From Bacillota bacterium (GTDB taxonomy: Bacteria > Bacillota > Clostridia > Acetivibrionales > DSM-1351), in contig JAEYHZ010000014.1 of NCBI GenBank assembly GCA_023409265.1, forward strand, positions 372,001 through 436,000: a stretch of DNA of 64,000 nt. Direction: 5' to 3'. Both the position numbers and the translations under genes were made by a program. The notes beneath the pieces are model-generated. The model was not told where the DNA came from. It did no database searches and saw only the letters and a list, made by a program, of their open reading frames with translations. Every line of letters starts with the position of its first letter. The first letter of the stretch is position 1. This document shows, piece after piece, positions 61,287-64,000 of the stretch.

Positions 61287-61448
61287 AGAACCTGTCTTAT
61301 ATCTCATTGCACTTGTCATTTTTGCGGATTTTGCGCCATGCTACGTTAAATTTTCTTGCAATAAACAAATTATTACTTCGAAAATTTGCCTTGCCTGACA
61401 CAAAACCCACTCAAAATGCCTAGCACAAGCAGATATTAGACAGGCTCT
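61287..61448. mobile_element. MITE-like palindromic element (162 bp)
   Basis: The two ends AGAACCTGTCTTATATCT and (complement) AGAGCCTGTCTAATATCT begin imperfect inverted arms of about 70 bp that run to AAATTTTC near the centre. No coding potential. It directly follows the DUF2461 stop. Confidence 0.65.
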
Positions 61449-61510
61449 TAACTTTGGAATGCATTTAAAGAGATAAACCGTACTCGTTGTCAATAATACA
61501 GAAAAATAAA

Positions 61511-61557
61511 CTGTACCCTGCAAAATAGACATAAAAAACTTACTTTGCAGGGTACAG
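61511..61557. terminator. Hairpin after the SLH pseudogene
   Basis: A 14-bp perfect stem CTGTACCCTGCAAA / TTTGCAGGGTACAG with a 19-base loop, immediately after the pseudogene stop; U-tract weak. Confidence 0.6.
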
Positions 61558-61558
61558 C

Positions 61559-61836
61559 TTACCCTTTGTTAAGCTCTTTTGCAATTCCAACAGCTTTAAA
61601 GTATTTGTCACTCTTGGTGACATCATCGAAGTTTGAATCAACTTTTGCGGTCAGGCAAGTGTATTGACAAACCACATAATATATTCGCCCCATGTGTACT
61701 CTGTTCAGGCTTGAAAGCCTTTCTTCAGTCCCTCAACGACACCCTTGGAAGAAAGTACTTCTATGGCATGCACTGCCCGGGAATACTTCTCAAGGTCATT
61801 AAAGGTTTTCTTTACATAGGCTACGGCAAGTCAATA
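61559..61836 (-). pseudogene. Decayed S-layer homology (SLH) domain protein
   Basis: Three short frames read, in order, FNDLEKYSRAVHAIEVLSSK with GVVEGLKKGF, then TEYTWGEYIMWFVNTL, and FDDVTKSDKYFKAVGIAKEL. This is the SLH pattern (F.D......AV..L...G...G) across about 1.5 repeats. An in-frame TGA splits the first two, and the loss of one G near CTTGCCTGACC shifts to the third. It follows the permeases on the same strand, so an SLH protein gene once ended this operon. Confidence 0.7.
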
Positions 61837-61861
61837 ATGATCAAATCTCGGCGCTATTATC

Positions 61862-62728
61862 CTACTCTTTCACTGCACCGGCTACAATTCCATCAAATAT
61901 GTACTTCTGGAAAACAAGATAAATAACGATGGTTGGTATCATTACCACTATAATTGCAGCACTGAGCTTTTCCCAGCTTCCAAGCTGTGAATTGCTAAAC
62001 AGCATAAGCATGGTAGTCATGGTCTTAAGTTTTTCAGAAGGCATATATAGATATGGTACAAACATATCATTCATAATATCGACCGCTTTTAGAATGCCCA
62101 GTGTCGCTGTTGCAGGAAGTAACAACGGAAATATAATTCTTCTGAATACTCCAAAATATGAACAGCCATCAATCAATGCACTTTCGTCAAGAGATACGCT
62201 TATTTTTTCAAGAAACTGAATGTATATATATAGTTGCAGCAAGTCACTGGCAATATAAATAATCATGGGAGCATATAGAGTATTATAAGCCCCTATTTTA
62301 TGAATAATTGTAAACCTTGATATTTCCGTAATATTCATTGGGAGTAGCATACCAACTACATAAAGTGCCATTAGAACCTTTTTAAATTTAAAGGTAAAAC
62401 GATTTATTACAAATGCAGTCATTGAACCCAAAAAAGCATTTATTACAACACAGACAATTACCAGAATAAAGGTGTTTTTAAAGCCAATTAAGAAATAATC
62501 GCTTTTAAAAACCGCCATATAGTTATCAAAGTAAGTAAAGGATGGCAGCTTCAATGCAAAATCAGAGCCTATCTGTGCTGCAGACTTAAATGAGGCAAAT
62601 AATACAACTACCAACGGCAGAAATACTATTATGCATATTGCAATCATTATAAGGTATCCCAATGCCCTCTGAATATTGAAGCGTGGCTTTCTCACCTGTC
62701 CTACTGCTGCTGAATTAATTGATATCAT
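61862..62728 (-). CDS. Carbohydrate ABC transporter permease (MalG/AraQ-like)
   Basis: A 288-residue CUT1 permease. It has six helices, first LGYLIMIAICIIVFLPLVVV, the EAA loop DESALIDGCSYFGVFRRIIF, and the C-terminal FQKYIFDGIVAGAVKE. The start overlaps the stop of the MalF-type partner (GGATGA). Substrate unknown. Confidence 0.92.
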   Translation of the reverse strand: MISINSAAVGQVRKPRFNIQRALGYLIMIAICIIVFLPLVVVLFASFKSAAQIGSDFALKLPSFTYFDNYMAVFKSDYFLIGFKNTFILVIVCVVINAFLGSMTAFVINRFTFKFKKVLMALYVVGMLLPMNITEISRFTIIHKIGAYNTLYAPMIIYIASDLLQLYIYIQFLEKISVSLDESALIDGCSYFGVFRRIIFPLLLPATATLGILKAVDIMNDMFVPYLYMPSEKLKTMTTMLMLFSNSQLGSWEKLSAAIIVVMIPTIVIYLVFQKYIFDGIVAGAVKE

Positions 62729-63618
62729 CCTTTATCATCAACTCCTTTTATATTTAGTGCCATGTTTTGAATTTTGTTAACCAAAATAATCAATATCATG
62801 AGTGTGACACCCATAGCTGAAGCCATGCCAAAATCCTTGAATTGGAATGCCTGATTTAGTGTATAAACAGAGAAGGTACTGCTGGCATTCCCCGGACCTC
62901 CCTGAGTCATTACAAATGGTATATCAAACACCTGCAGACCTCCTCTTACATTTAAGAAGAGAACTACTTCCAATACTCTTCTTACTCCTGGAACAATAAT
63001 ATATCTGAAAGTTTGAAAAGCATTTGCTCCGTCAATTAAAGCGGCTTCCTTCTGTTCTTCAGGAATTGATTGAAGCCCGGCTATAAATAACAGTATATGA
63101 ACACCTGAATACCTCCAAACTGAAACAAATAGCAGCGTAAAGTTAACTATCAGTGGATCAGACAGCCAGTTTCGAATCACAAAATCCAATCCCAACGCTT
63201 CAAGAATACCATTGAAACCACCATTTATGGGACTTAGGAAAAATGCAAAGGTGTATGAGATTGCAACACCATTTATTATATATGGCATAAAGGTAACAGT
63301 CTTAAAGAACTTGCTGCCTCTTAGCTTGTTTTCTAGTATCAAAGCAATCATTAATTCAAGTGGAATAAAAACCAGATGACCAAATAGATATATAGCATTA
63401 TTTCTTAATGCCAGCCATACATCAGAGGATGATGTAAACATTTTCACATAATTACTAAACCCTACAAAATCTGAGGTACTCGACATACCGTCCCAGTTGG
63501 TAACGCTTGTTTTTATCAAATCCATCAATGGGTATATAACAAATGCTACTAATAGGCAAACAGGCAAAACCAAAAATGTAATTATTAATATATTCTTTTG
63601 TTTAGATAATGAATTCAT
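62725..63618 (-). CDS. Carbohydrate ABC transporter permease (MalF-like)
   Basis: A 297-residue CUT1 permease: first helix ILIITFLVLPVCLLVAFVIY, EAA loop KEAALIDGANAFQTFRYIIV, and TQGGPGNASSTFSVYTLNQ, usual for MalF/UgpA types. RBS AAGGAG. The binding-protein gene of this transporter appears to begin beyond the right edge. Confidence 0.92.
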   Translation of the reverse strand: MNSLSKQKNILIITFLVLPVCLLVAFVIYPLMDLIKTSVTNWDGMSSTSDFVGFSNYVKMFTSSSDVWLALRNNAIYLFGHLVFIPLELMIALILENKLRGSKFFKTVTFMPYIINGVAISYTFAFFLSPINGGFNGILEALGLDFVIRNWLSDPLIVNFTLLFVSVWRYSGVHILLFIAGLQSIPEEQKEAALIDGANAFQTFRYIIVPGVRRVLEVVLFLNVRGGLQVFDIPFVMTQGGPGNASSTFSVYTLNQAFQFKDFGMASAMGVTLMILIILVNKIQNMALNIKGVDDKG

Positions 63619-63704
63619 TTTTTGCCTTCTCCTTATTATTTTTATACAGTGGAGATTATGTCACCATATTTTTCTGACTGCATAATTATGAGATTTTATT
63701 ATAA

Positions 63705-63862
63705 GGCATAATCAAATAATAACTTCCCCATTTTAAGACGGCTATTTTCCGTCAATACGACCTTGTCGTCAGTTGCAATAAAGCAATTATTGCGCCTTCC
63801 TCCGCCTTGTCTTGACGAAAATTATCTAGTCTTGAAACGGAGTTTTATTATTTAATCATGCC
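63705..63862. mobile_element. MITE-like palindromic element (158 bp)
   Basis: 18-bp terminal inverted repeats with two mismatches, GGCATAATCAAATAATAA and GGCATGATTAAATAATAA, and imperfect inner arms (AAGAC, TTTTC, CGTCAA in the same order on both sides). Non-coding. Fragments of the same end occur at 35111-35137 and possibly 31854-31867. Confidence 0.62.
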
Positions 63863-63894
63863 TAAATTTGAACATCACAAACTAAACGGACGAG

Positions 63895-63924
63895 GGGGAA
63901 TTAACACAACACTGACAATTCCCC
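63895..63924 (-). terminator. Hairpin between binding-protein and permease genes
   Basis: GGGGAATT / AATTCCCC with a 14-base loop, no strong U-tract; about 50 bp after the stop of the partial gene at the right edge. Likely partial terminator or mRNA stabiliser favouring the upstream gene. Confidence 0.5.
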
Positions 63925-63970
63925 TGCATAAATCCGAAGAAACCGTTAAAAAATTATAAAAATCTATTTT

Positions 63971-64000
63971 TTACTTATTCTTGGGATTATTCTGCATCCA
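63971..64000 (-). CDS. 3' end of a gene, probably the transporter binding protein (partial)
   Basis: The last codons read WMQNNPKNK then TAA. Position just upstream of two permease genes suggests an extracellular solute-binding protein; ten codons cannot prove it. Confidence 0.4.
   Translation of the reverse strand, partial: WMQNNPKNK

Overview
The window looks like a chromosomal segment of a motile, low-GC, spore-former-type clostridium (Firmicutes). I infer a plant-polysaccharide-degrading relative of Ruminiclostridium, but no marker here fixes the species. The evidence is strong GGAGG ribosome binding sites, an AT-rich background, a B. subtilis-like comF-yvyF-flgM-flgN-flgK-flgL-yviE-fliW-csrA-hag-fliD-fliS order, SigD-type promoters, an S-box riboswitch before metK, and YesM/YesN-controlled sugar ABC transporters. 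Almost every gene is on the minus strand; a DUF2461 gene near 61 kb is the only supported plus-strand gene.

Positions 1-9949 are one tightly packed operon with many overlapping start and stop codons, transcribed leftwards and running off the left edge. It encodes the four activities for GDP-D-glycero-D-manno-heptose (GmhA, HddA and an HddC-GmhB fusion), then an epimerase/reductase, a 3,5-epimerase-like protein, three zinc-finger/C-methyltransferase-type proteins and two radical SAM proteins. It probably makes a modified heptose for a surface or flagellar glycan. Positions 10019-10977 hold a degraded IS91-type transposase and little else.

Positions 10978-28535 are the late flagellar region: a FliT/FlgN-like chaperone, FliS, FliD, FlaG, a GT2-TPR glycosyltransferase, two flagellins, CsrA, FliW, a YviE-like protein, FlgL, two FlgK paralogues (one carrying an inserted von Willebrand A-like domain), FlgN, FlgM and YvyF. 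Between the flagellins lies a short second CsrA (56 aa). It is bracketed by two similar long hairpins, each with a GGA apical loop and a U-tract. Both flagellin leaders also carry GGA-loop hairpins, so the region looks like a dense CsrA/FliW circuit.

Positions 28582-37220 hold ComF, RecD2, a small membrane protein, a CNNM/CBS transporter, S-box-controlled MetK and a hotdog thioesterase, with a 137-bp tandem repeat and inverted repeats between genes. Positions 37456-50046 are a glycan-use cluster: YesM/YesN two-component system, two permeases, GH43, a lipoprotein binding protein, an (alpha/alpha)6-type glycosidase and a GH4 enzyme. A nearly identical 39-bp site lies upstream of two of its promoters and is probably the YesN operator. 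Positions 50248-59914 are housekeeping genes: ftsH, hpt, tilS, dnaB, rplI, gdpP, a MazG-like gene and pheA. Positions 60607-64000 hold DUF2461, two MITE-like palindromes, a decayed SLH-domain pseudogene and a second sugar ABC transporter cut by the right edge. I saw no tRNA, rRNA or CRISPR array.
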